In this document: piece by piece, positions 1 through 9,003 of the stretch
How positions within the stretch are numbered: the stretch's first letter is position 1
How the letters are laid out: each line of letters begins with the position of its first letter
Assembly: GCA_025769875.1 (NCBI GenBank)
Contig: JAGFNK010000774.1
Location: 1-22,301 of the forward strand
Length of the DNA stretch: 22,301 nucleotides
Direction: 5' to 3'
Origin: Russula earlei
Lineage: Eukaryota > Basidiomycota > Agaricomycetes > Russulales > Russulaceae
Translations under genes and position numbers: made by a program
Notes under the pieces: model-generated
Seen by the model: only the letters and a program-made list of their open reading frames with translations
Told to the model about the DNA's origin: nothing
Databases searched by the model: none

Positions 1-2
1 AC

Positions 3-1407
3 GTCCCTGGACATACACATACCATCGCCGACACACTTTCACGTCGCAAAGACCTTAACAAGGGGGTAAGAGAACAAAAAACCACACTACTACCACCCGA
101 AATCCCTCGCACGAAAAACTTATTTACCAGACAAACCCAACAAGCGACGAGAAATCCTAAGACTATTCCACGACACCCCCCTTTGCAGGACATCCTGGAA
201 TAGCCAACACCTGGGACTTAGTCAAACAACATTATGAAGGACCTAGACTACGACAATTCGTAGAACAATACGTCAAAGGTTGCGCCAAGTGTCAAGAGTC
301 CAAAACCAATATACCCAGAAAGAAAGCCACGACCTTTCCACTCGACACACACGTTGAACAAGGCCCCTTCCAATTCGTATCAATGGACCTCATCACCGAT
401 CTACCCAATCAGAAGGATTTGACAGCGTCCTCACCATAGTCGATCAAGGATGCTCCAAAGCAACAAAATTTATCCCATGTAACAAAACGATTGACGGAAC
501 AGGTGTTGCACACGAGTATCTAAAACACCTCGTACCCTGGTTTGGTATTCCCAAAAGAATCATCTCCGACAGAGACCCCCGATTTACATCGAACTTCTCC
601 AAAGCCATATGCAAAAACCTAGGAATCAAACAAAACATGTCCACCGCGTTCCACCCCCAAACAGACGGACAAACAGAACGAATGAACGCATGGCTAGAAC
701 AATACCTAAGACCATGGACCACGACTCATCCTCATTCCTGGGCAAAAATGCTTCCACTGGCAGAATACGCGCATAACTCATGGAAACATGAAACATCACG
801 GAGATCACCACACGAACTCCTTATGGGGTTCAAACCCCAAATCAACATCAATCTAGAAGACAACAACATGCCCTCATCCACCAATCGTCTAAAACTACTA
901 GAAGAAGCAAGACGGGACGCTCAACAACTTCTAGAACACAAACAACAACCCCTAAAACCAGATGTCAAGGAAATGGAAGAAGGATCCCTCATATGGCTAG
1001 AAGCGAAGAACCTCAAAACACGAGGAACACGCAAGTTAATGCCTAAAAGATACGGCCCATTCCCCATCACAAAAAGAATTTCCAAAGTTGCATATCAATT
1101 ACAACTCCCGCCATCGATGAAGATACATAACGTCTTTCACGTCAACCTACTCCTTCCTTATAAGGAGATGGAAGAATATGGCACGCCGTTTACACGACCT
1201 CCACCGACCATCGAAAACGAGGAAGAATACGAAATCGAAGCAATCTTAGACACAAGAAGGTTCGGACGAACATGTAAACTGCAATATCTCGTACATTGGA
1301 AAGGATACCCCACGTCAGACGACTCGTGGGTCGACCACCACGACCTCAACGCCCCAGAACTCCTGAAAGAATACTACTCCGCTTCGGCTGGACGACCACA
1401 GATATAA
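3..1407 (+). pseudogene. pol: Pol 3' end: RNase H tail, integrase, chromodomain (frameshifted)
   Basis: The frame starting at position 3 reads ADTLSRRKDLNKG, typical of the end of Ty3 RNase H. The frame then changes near the A5 run at 114-118 and the C6 run at 176-181, and again near 403-409. Across these frames one reads the zinc domain (FHDTP, AGHPGIA, CAKCQ: H-H-C-C), the first catalytic Asp (SMDLITDLP), the second Asp (ISDRDPRF) and the Glu (TDGQTERMN) of the DDE core. The C-terminus, about residues 195-250 of the 637-1407 segment, is a chromodomain (IEAILDTRR, LQYLVHWKGYP, DDSWV), which tethers integration to modified chromatin. The stretch from 409 to the TAA at 1405 is fully open. No nonsense codon occurs. 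The first two frame changes fall at or near homopolymers, so they may be slippage mutations or assembly errors. Confidence 0.93.
51..67 (+). promoter_or_regulatory. Candidate central polypurine tract
   Basis: The sequence GACCTTAACAAGGGGGT differs at one base from the polypurine tract preceding the 3' LTR at 2714-2730. It lies near the RNase H/integrase boundary, close to where central polypurine tracts sit in Ty1 and lentiviruses. It also encodes DLNKG, so coding constraint is an alternative explanation. Confidence 0.35.
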
Positions 1408-1465
1408 AAAGACACCATTCACGAACGACTACTTCCCCACCACTCCACCCCGAATACAACAAGAC

Positions 1466-2714
1466 ATGTCATCCACCCAGAACTCTCCCACCTCTTCCTC
1501 CGCTACTCTCATACCTACCCCTCCATACTCTCCTGCACTCATCCACTTGCCACTGTCTAGAGAACCATCTCCCTCGACAGCGGCCACTATCAACACCAGA
1601 ATACTCATTCGACGTGCCGCACAACACGCCGCGATGATCGTACAAGCACGCGAACTGTGGGAAGACGACTCCCTTACCACCATATTACGAGCCTTCGGCA
1701 ATCAATCTCCCACACTGGGGACAAATTCGCCCATCAGGACCCGCAGCCCCTCCTACCACGTTCGCTCCCCCTCACCTGACCCTATTCCAATCCCCCCACG
1801 TGTTGACACTCCCATCGTTGAACAAACCCACAACATCATCCTGCTCAACGAAAACTTCGCCCCAACAAACCACGAGGAAACACCACCGCCCGTCTATGAA
1901 CCACTCACTAACACTGTCCAGCCCTCGGAGTTGGAACAACTCGGAGAAGGATGGGAAGAAGGAGACCTTGGGTTAGACTTACTAATCCCAGATCCAGGCA
2001 ACGAAGATGATACGCTACCCCCCACGCTTTGTCCTCCCCGATATCGCTCACGGCTTCCCCTCCCTGCTAGCTACCTATGGCCCTGGATGCCCCACTCACC
2101 GTATTCCCATTCGAGCTCGCGCCGACCCCTATCCTCGCCCTCTTCTTACGCAGAAAGATGCCTTCTTGTTCAAAGAAGGCCTTCGACACACTAAAGCTAT
2201 AGACGAGGCACTCAGGTTCGAGCAGGACCTGTCACTAGAAGCCGAGGTACGCCGCTATCGATTCGCCTTGAAGAAAACACGACAAATGGCGAACTCCCTC
2301 GTCACCGCTCGAGAGAGATACCATGACATGATGTGGGAGGTGAGAGATTCGGAAGTCAAGTTGGCAAGAGCTAATGCCAAGGCTTGCCTTGAACCACGAG
2401 TTTTGTTCGGGACCATGCCTCAGCTCACCGAACAAGAACATCAGGATGCCAAACAGGCCCTCCTTGACCCATGGTACCAATTTCCTCCCCGACTCTCTGA
2501 CAGATGCGCTTGGTGCAAAGATGGAGGACATGACACCTTCGAATGCTCCAAAATTGCCGTCTGCATTCTCTGCAATCGCCGAGGACATATAGCTGATTAT
2601 TGCAGAAGCCCCCACCGACGATGCAAACCCGAAAAGATATGTCGGGTCCCTCGCGACCAAATCCATTTCCACACCCACCACTGTCGTTCCACTATTATCC
2701 CCTATGTTGCTTAG
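1466..2714 (+). pseudogene. Downstream ORF with two CCHC zinc knuckles (gypsy-1), one frameshift
   Basis: This ORF begins 58 nt after the integrase stop and ends three nucleotides before the conserved tract next to the LTR. The first half (1466 to about 2020) is Ser/Pro/Thr-rich and probably disordered. The frame changes by one at the C6 run 2018-2023. The second half reads a charged, probably helical segment (around EALRFEQDLSLEAEVRRY and later RDSEVKLARANAK). It is followed by two perfect C-X2-C-X4-H-X4-C knuckles (CAWCKDGGHDTFEC and CILCNRRGHIADYC) and a last Cys/His cluster (CKPEKIC ... HFHTHHC). Zinc knuckles bind single-stranded nucleic acid and normally lie at the end of Gag. Here they form a separate product 3' of integrase. 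I do not recognise a named family. It could be a captured gag or an accessory nucleocapsid-like protein. Confidence 0.75.
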
Positions 2715-2732
2715 ACGTTAACAAGGGGGTGA
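2714..2732 (+). promoter_or_regulatory. 3' polypurine tract of gypsy-1
   Basis: The purine-rich AACAAGGGGGTGA lies directly before the LTR start TGTCAC. This is the position of the plus-strand primer left by RNase H in LTR elements. Confidence 0.8.
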
Positions 2733-3224
2733 TGTCACAAGTACCGGCTCTTCGGACCGGACCGGCAACCGGACAAGCCTACCCGGACAAGCCTCACGGT
2801 TCCCGCACGTTCTATGACTCGTTTAGCCTCGCATGTACCAGTACTTTCCAGCGTGTTCCAGTTCCGATCGCCTCACCATTACCTTGTGTCTACTATTTGA
2901 TATAGGATACAATGTCTATATAAACCTGTCTGTAGAAGAGAACAAGCCCTAAGCTTGTTCTCTTGTGAAATATCACTGGATTCTAGCTTCGGGACTGTAG
3001 GCTTGCAGGGAATCAAGCAAACGACTCAGAAACTCTTCTCTCTCTCTAAGTCTTCAAACGCGAAGACTTTCCTGTTACATTTCCTCTCCGCGGTACACAC
3101 TAGCCCTTGCTGTGTTGTCACCAAGATCCCCGATATCCACGAGAACTCGTCGTCTCGTTCGACTCAGTGCGCACGTCTCGCGCGTGAAACGATTTGTCTG
3201 CGACACCGCCCCCAGTCGGTGACA
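2733..3224 (+). repeat. 3' LTR of gypsy-1 (492 bp)
   Basis: The LTR runs from TGTCACAAGT to CAGTCGGTGACA, with TGTCAC/GTGACA terminal inverted repeats. Boundaries are fixed by comparison with two solo copies in the window (20405-20893 on + and 21542-22043 on -), each flanked by a 5-bp duplication. It carries a TATA box at 2917 followed by a perfect hairpin at 2937-2963. It is much richer in CpG than the other two copies. Confidence 0.95.
2917..2963 (+). promoter_or_regulatory. LTR promoter: TATA box and downstream hairpin
   Basis: TATATAAA at 2917-2924 is followed at 2937-2963 by an 11-bp perfect inverted repeat, AGAGAACAAGC / GCTTGTTCTCT, with a 5-nt loop CCTAA. It lies where transcription should begin, so it would be at the 5' end of the RNA (R region). 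The stem is retained in both solo LTRs despite sequence changes. Confidence 0.7.
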
Positions 3225-3340
3225 ACAGAAGGGATCACAAGACATAAGAGATCACGAGATTAGTAAGTAAAGGGATGTATGAAAGCAAGCAGTCCATAGC
3301 AAAGGGTAAGAGGTAAACATAAAAGGAAAATGGTGTAACA
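3225..3340 (-). repeat. LTR-C fragment, truncated by gypsy-1
   Basis: These 116 bp align without gaps to 17991-18106, the 5' end (on the minus strand) of the complete LTR-C copy. The outer end GGTGTAACA stops at 3340, inside the Helitron coding sequence. The other side is cut at 3225 by the gypsy-1 LTR. It is therefore a nested insertion: LTR-C into Helitron, then gypsy-1 into LTR-C. Confidence 0.88.
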
Positions 3341-6020
3341 CAAGTAAAGCTTGACCTCATTCATGCACCTGCCAAATGCCATGGTGGTCCTGTCATGGCC
3401 CTTGTAGACATACTTGTAGATGTACTTGAGAGCCTTGACTGAGGCAACAGACTCCACATTGATATGGCACCTGTACTTCCAGATGAGATATGGAGAATGG
3501 CAGACCACCCATTGGTTTGTGATCTCCTTGCCACTGATGAGATGAGTGTGGCCAGTGTCCCTCCTCCTGGTGTGTGCATAAGAGTCCTCAGTAACAGAAG
3601 TCTCCTCCCTAAAGGGCTTAGGGAAGCCCTTGGAACATGAGCCATCCACCATGCAAGGAGAATTCCTGTTCTGGTTGCCACAGGGCCTGTGAACCATGAA
3701 CTTCTTGATGAGTTCAAGCAGCTCAGGATTGTCTTCTGGAAACTCAGAAGACATGAGACTGTCAATCTGGTCAGGGGTGCGCAACTTGGAGTGGGGCTGA
3801 AGGAAGACAATGATATGGGCATGGGGGAGGCCTCTCTTCTGGAACTCTATGGTGTAAAGGTGAGCTGCCCAAGCACCCAGAATGCCAGCCCTGATGTCCT
3901 TGATGAGGGACTTGAGCTTGGCATGAAAGACTCTGACCACCAAGTCAGGGTGCTCATTGGCAGTCTGGCCAGGGAGAAGAGCAGAGTGAACCTCAGGCCA
4001 CTGAGGATTGGCAGTCATGGTGATAAAGAGGTCACCTCCACCATAGAAGCGGTTGATGGCCAAGGCATCTTGGAGATGCTGCTGCATATTTCTGGTGCTG
4101 CCAGAGAAGCTGGAGGGAAGGATAAATCTCTTGCCTAGTTGGTGTGTGTCAACATCAACATTGGCAGCAACAGCATCTGCAAGACCCTCATAGATCTCCA
4201 CCCTGAGCTTGCCTTGATTCCTCTTAATAAAGTTGAGGCAGCTCTGCTCTGCAATGGCCCAAGCCTCACAGACATACTCTTGAAAGAGCATGCCAGAGAG
4301 GAAGATGTGATTGGAGTCAATGATATGAGGGCGAATATGAAGGCGATAGTGAAGGAATTGAGCCAAAGAGATGCACCTATTTGCATTTGGAGCAGGGCCA
4401 TCTTCAACATCTTGGTAAGGGATGTTGGGGAACCATCCTAGCTGGCCAGTGGGAAAAAGGAGGACATATCTGAGTGAGGGGTAAACAGGATGGATGTCAG
4501 AGATGCGCTTTAGATGGCCATCCCTAAGGCTCAAGATGATGTCCTGTGAGTCCTTGATTTGATCTCCTTCACCTGGAATGATAACTGCAATCTCATTGAT
4601 GGCAGCATCAGGGGAATTATAGCGACGCCTATCACATGCAGCATCAAAGTGAAGTGAGAGAGTGCAGTCTTGCTCTCTAGGAAGGTGTTGAGTCAACTCA
4701 TAAGCCTGCTTGAACTTCTGGACAGCAGCATGAGAGCAATAAAGCATGTCCTGAAGAGTCTGCATGGTGCCTTGACTCAATCTAGAGTTGGCCTGATGGG
4801 CCATGTGCACATTGAGGGCCATGCTAGGGTCATAGATGTAAAGGTGTGCATAAGAAGGGGCAGCATCAGGCCTCTCTAGTGGCAAAAGAGACCCAATCCT
4901 ATGAATAAGTTCCCCATGCAGCTTGAAGACCCAAGGCCCATGTCCTCCCTGATTCACAGAATGATCCACCTGTCTTCCCACTGAGGTAAAGGCCAAAGCA
5001 TTGTTGTAGGAGCAAATATGAAGGGGAAATGCTTTAGAAATAGGATCTTGGCCAGTGAGAAGGTGGTAAAGCTCAGGGGGACATGAGTGAAGGGGAGGAA
5101 GGGCAATCTTGCCACTAAAGCAACACATGCCAAACTTGGGAGTCCTTGGAGATGAATTGGCAAGGCGCTCATCTAGCCAGTGAAGTGCCTTGCAGAAAGG
5201 GCATTGAATGTCCATACTTTGAAGGTTATGAATAGCCCAGCCAAGATTAAAAGGTTGACGTGCAACAGGCATGGCTTGAGGAGGTGGCAATATAAGTTGA
5301 CCTATATCTGGATGCTATGATTTATAGTTTTATAGTTTTAGTATAACTAAATTTTTAAAAGGTTTGAAACTTACAGGTAAGGGATCCTCAGGATACACTT
5401 GAGGATGAGGAAAAAGAGGAGGACTTGGAGGAGCAGAAGATGGAGGGGCAGATGCAGCAGGAAAGGGAGGAGGCAGAGCAGGTGCAGGAACATGGCGATG
5501 TCTGAGCTGTGGATGAGGAGGAAGTGTAGCAAGCCTTGCAGCCAGATCATCTGGCAAGTGGTGATACTGCCTATTAGGATGAGGAAGAGGAAGAGGAGGT
5601 GCAGCAGCCAGATTAGGAGTGGAAATAGAGCCAGAGCCAGATGCATAAATAGGAGCCCCCACAGCAGCAGAGTTAGAGCCAGAGGCAGGGGCAGCAGAAT
5701 GTGACCTTGTAATAATCTGCAACATATAATTATAATAATTGTCTGTCTTATGATTACATTGAACTTACAGGAGGAGGGGCAAGGAGAGAAGCTGCAGCGG
5801 TCCTACCATGACACTGTAGAGGAACTGGAGTTGGTGGAAGGGCAAGCAACTGAGCAGCCAAATTAGCTGGCAAGTGATGGTAGGTCTGCCCATGATAAGT
5901 AATAGGTGCCCTAGCAGGTTCTCTGTGCTGTTCAGGACTGCCCAAGGTGCAACTGGCACGCTCAGCTTGGCGTCCAGCAGCCTGAGATTGTTGAGGAGAT
6001 GTGGGAGGAGTGCCAGACAT
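3341..6020 (-). pseudogene. Helitron Rep (HUH) replicase, three exons, helicase half lost
   Basis: This is a Helitron rolling-circle transposase. Proposed exons are 6020-5769 (ATG start), 5716-5375 and 5314-3341. Both introns (5768-5717, GTAAGT...TTGCAG; 5374-5315, GTAAGT...CATAG) join in phase 0 without a stop. Exon 1 and exon 2 encode Pro/Ala-rich leaders. Exon 3 begins with a Cys-rich part (CPFCKALHW, FGMCCFSGKI) and continues with the Helitron-like N domain. It then has the Rep core: an HxH motif in QKRGLPHAHIIVFL, and the tyrosine motif KYIYKYVYKGHD. Coding is open until KLYL, where LTR-C is inserted. The PIF1-type helicase expected downstream is not in the window. No nonsense mutation is seen in more than 600 codons, so the gene was lost by insertion rather than by decay. 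Confidence 0.88.
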
Positions 6021-6189
6021 GAAGATTCTGTCACCAAGGAGCAGTTAGTGACAGCTGCATTTTTATATGTGGAAACAAAAGATGCTCCTCCTCAGTCTGT
6101 GAATTTTTCTGTATTGGCCAGAACACTGTTGTGTCCTGCCTCCATATGTGCTTTTAAAGTATTGTATAGTAGCACTGTCCATCCACACA
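6021..6189. other. Upstream region of Helitron gene, no gene seen
   Basis: This stretch lies between the Helitron start codon (minus strand) and the Tc1 fragment of the left inverted arm. It probably holds the Helitron 5' leader and terminus, but I could not identify the terminal TC. No ORF of note. Confidence 0.4.
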
Positions 6190-6348
6190 TGGGCAGAACT
6201 CAATTGTTACTGAGTGGTTTGGGGTCCAGAAGATGCCAGAACACCTGAACTAAGGACTGCACCATTTGCATCATGCATGCGTCAGATCTTGATCATTTAT
6301 GTTCGTTGATATTGCATTCGGAACGCGTTGGTCATATCTTTCTGAAGA
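6190..6348 (+). pseudogene. Tc1/mariner transposase 3' fragment (left arm)
   Basis: Reading + strand, the fragment encodes VVWGPEDART...FASCMRQIL..YV and a stop. This parallels the C-terminus of the Tc1 transposase on the right arm (VVWGLEDARTLEPW...FASCMHQIL). Homology to the right arm (rc of about 15675-15833) continues through the 3' untranslated part to the gypsy-2 LTR. A TGA at 6211 replaces a Gln codon. Upstream sequence no longer matches Tc1. Confidence 0.75.
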
Positions 6349-6844
6349 TGTATTGAAGAAGCAATGAGTAGCATTGCTTCTGTCCCAGATGTTTCTGTAC
6401 CGCCACGTACGTCGCTTCCTTGATTAGGAAAGTACTTATGACACCAAGATTGCTACTAGGGAAGCACTTAATGCTTCCAGTACCAAGATCATTCACATAG
6501 AAGCAACCTTGCTTCTATGAGCCGCCTTTTGCTTCTATAGCACCAACCAGTACTACAGTAGCACGAACCTTATCCCTGTAGGGCTATATAAAGCCCCCAG
6601 TTGTAGCAGTTGAGCCTTAAGCTTGACTTAGTTTGCCAATCCCAAACAGTTGACTCCTACTCCATCTGCAGAGCCCCTCTCATCTTGTTGCCATACTCCA
6701 GAAGGATCTAACACTCCTTCCCCTCCATGAGTATTGCTTGCTTGACTCAAGCATATCTGCATTAGTAGGATGCATTCATAGACGCAACCATTGATCTTAT
6801 TTAAGACACTTTGGAGCCTTAACATAAGTCGAGCTTCTATCACA
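6349..6844 (+). repeat. 5' LTR of gypsy-2 (left), about 496 bp
   Basis: The inferred ends are TGTATTGAAG and CTATCACA (right copy TGTGTTAAAG). They are less certain than for the other LTRs because no second LTR or target duplication is visible. U3 holds several palindromes built on GAAGCA/TGCTTC. A TATA box lies at 6585. About 90% similar by eye to 15183-15674 in reverse. Confidence 0.7.
6585..6626 (+). promoter_or_regulatory. LTR promoter of gypsy-2 (left)
   Basis: TATATAAA at 6585-6592 is embedded in GGGCTATATAAAGCCC. The element GAGCCTTAAGCTTGA at 6612-6626 occupies the same position relative to TATA as the AAGCCCTAAGCTTG hairpin of gypsy-1 and LTR-C. Confidence 0.6.
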
Positions 6845-7110
6845 GACATCGCTGTGAAAGCGAACCAGAAATAGGCAGGAAGCCGTAGGACTAGGATCTA
6901 GTCATCATACGGTCAGCAAGCTATGCTGAAGTAGTCAAGGGAGAGAATCTATACAGACCTCTCCACAACAAGAAGAAGGTGTACTACGTGACTCTCGACG
7001 AGCAGCACAGTTGGACACACACATACTTCTGTAAAGACCCCTACTGTCATTGGCATAGACAGTGGTAAGCAGGCACACAAGTCCCAACTCCCTAGGAAAG
7101 GCAGTGGCAA
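6845..7110 (+). other. gypsy-2 leader, possibly N-terminal Gag coding
   Basis: A short hairpin-like TCACAG/CTGTGA follows the LTR end. From about 6900 to 7065 frame 1 is open and coding-like (SASYAEVVKGENLY, then CKDPYCHWHRQW), and the same reading is conserved in the right arm. Stops at 7066 (TAA) and 7093 (TAG) separate it from the main gag frame. Either Gag starts upstream and is broken here in both copies, or this is a separate reading frame. No tRNA-type primer binding site could be identified. Confidence 0.45.
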
Positions 7111-9003
7111 GTGGACAAACTGGAGATTGAAGGTGAACATAGCATACGCATAAAGTTCAACCAGAAATTGAAGCAAGGAACCAAGTTCGGTTGGTTCAAA
7201 GCTAGAGAGAGGGACAATCTACCCTCAGGAATCAAAGGGACTGCCATCTGGTGTTGGGCAGACCAGGAAGGACCTAACAGATACGAGGTCCAATACAAAG
7301 GAAGCTACCTTCCTTGCGAATACATCAATGATCAGTGGTACTTTGTTGATTACCACAAAGGACATCCCTACACAGAAGAGGACAAAGACATTGAAAAATA
7401 TAAGATTCTAGGTCTAGGAATCAAGACAGATCTTTATACTACTCATTGGGAACCCAGAAGCCCAGTAGTAGACGACCCAGCTCCATTGATACAAAAGTCA
7501 TCAAGTGGAGAAACAGAGAAGTCAGACCCTCCGACTACAGATCAGAAAGCAGAAGCACCAGAAGTATTGGAGCTAGCTGAAAGACTGGAGCAGACAGTAC
7601 ATGTCTCGCCCATTGAACCAACAATTGTTGAAGAACCAGAAGAATCAGTTGAAATGGCTACCATTGCAGTGACGCAGACAGCCACCATTGCCACCCAGAC
7701 AGCAGGTGGAAGAACAGGGCCCACCATTGTGGTAAACCCTGGAGGCAGTCCACCTGGTGCAGGAGGACCACCTGGAGGTGGAGGAGATCCCTTTGGACCC
7801 ACAGGTCCACCAGTACCAGGAGGAGGCCCACCCGGAGGAGGCCCTCCAGGAGAGGGACCACCTGCAGCACCTCCTGTAGGACCAGGGGCGAACCTGGCAC
7901 CTCAGCCAGCACCAGGCCCCCATGGAGGCAATGGATCTCTGAAAGGAGACCCTCCTGAAGTCTTTAAAGGAGACAGGAAGAAGACGAAGTACTTCATCCA
8001 GGATTTCAATCTATGGAATCTGCTTAACAGTGACAACCCGACCATGACTTTTCCAATGAAGCGAGTAGCCCTAGCTCTCACCTACATCAAAGTAGAGAAG
8101 GTGCATGAATGGGTGGTCAACCAAACAAACCTGGTAGAAGCAAAAAGAAATGGGGACCCGCCGTCTCCCTATGCACCCATGCAGCTGGATCCAACTGACA
8201 TGCTCTTTTGGACCAAATTTGTGGATGACTTCTTCAGAGAATTCAAAGACACCACAGAACCTGAAGATGCTTTCATGGAGCTACAACAATTGTCCATGTC
8301 TAAAGCAGCATCGCTGGATGATTATACCAGCAAATTCCTTGTTCTGCTCAGTAAAGCAGGATGGGACCAGAATTCACCAGGAGCAGTCGAAGCCTATAAG
8401 GCTGGACTAATCACCTGGCTGGTGCGACAAATCTACAATTGACCAGTCAGAGACATACCTGCCATCAATGATCTGCAAGCATGGATCAATGCTGCTAGGG
8501 AAGAACAGGCCAGAGACCAGCTTATGAAAGCTAATATTGGATCTGGAGGTGGATCATTGACCACCAGGGAGAATCGCATGAAATCCCTACAGGCTGGGAA
8601 AAGACGAAACCAGAGGGACCTGAATGCTATGGAAGTGGACTCAGTATCCACTGATGCAGCAAGGACCAAGTGTCGTCCTCCTCTGACAGAGGAGAAGAAG
8701 AAACTGCTAGCAGAAGGGAAATGCTTCATCTGCAAGAAGGCAGGGCACATTAGCCAGAACTGTCCTGACAGGGACAGAGTCAAGAAGAAATCAAGTAACC
8801 CAAGGGACAAAGGGAAGGCTCGAGCTCTGGAAACAGAGAAGGAGGACGACTCAGGGGACAGTGGAAACAAAAGCACTGTCTCTGGATGATCCACATCTCC
8901 TCCTCCTACCTATAACAAGAGCTCCTCCTCTGCGTCCATAAAGAAGATGTCCACCAAACAGAAGGAGGACTTATTGGAAAAACTGATGGAACAGGGTTTT
9001 TAG
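7111..9003 (+). pseudogene. gag: Gag of gypsy-2 (left), two nonsense codons
   Basis: Frame 1 runs to the TAG at 9001. There is no ATG at 7111 (the codon is GTG), so the true start is probably upstream. Contents: an N-terminal domain (DKLEIEGEHS..IKFNQKLKQG), an acidic linker, and a collagen-like Gly/Pro-rich stretch around 7740-7900 (GGPPGGGGDPFGPTGPP). Next is a retrotransposon-gag helical domain (GDRKKTKYFIQDFNLW ... FVDDFFREFKDTTEPEDAF). A CCHC zinc knuckle follows at about 8722-8763 (CFICKKAGHISQNC), then a basic tail. TGA at 8440 (YN*PVRD, expected Arg) and TGA at 8887 interrupt it. The last codons are GGT TTT TAG, a -1 slippery site. Gag would form the virus-like particle and package RNA. 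Confidence 0.88.

Larger units (their letters stand above)
1..3224 (+). mobile_element. Ty3/gypsy chromovirus (gypsy-1), 3' portion
   Basis: This is the 3' part of an LTR retrotransposon whose 5' LTR, gag, protease and RT lie outside the window. In order it shows the tail of RNase H, the integrase zinc domain, the integrase catalytic core, a chromodomain, an extra zinc-knuckle ORF, a polypurine tract and the 3' LTR (TGTCAC...GTGACA). The order RNase H then integrase then chromodomain defines the chromovirus branch of Ty3/gypsy. The element is CpG-rich and has no in-frame nonsense codons in what is visible, only indels, so it looks young. It inserted into an LTR-C copy at 3225. The 3' flank begins ACAGA, which should be the 5-bp target duplication if the element is complete upstream. 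Confidence 0.93.

Noticed and set aside
2955..3263. Plus-strand open frame within the gypsy-1 LTR
   Set aside because: It lies in the R/U5 part of an LTR and is broken in the other two copies.
3361..4441. Open frames overlapping the Helitron gene in other frames
   Set aside because: They are shadows of the Rep coding sequence, with no domain of their own.
7065..7096. Possible 31-nt intron (GTAAGC...CTAG) joining the upstream frame to gag
   Set aside because: Too short for a fungal spliceosomal intron, and the frame join is not better than alternatives.
7542..7923. Antisense open frames opposite the Gly/Pro-rich part of Gag (and the same at 14103-14584)
   Set aside because: Compositional artefacts of GGA/CCT repeats.
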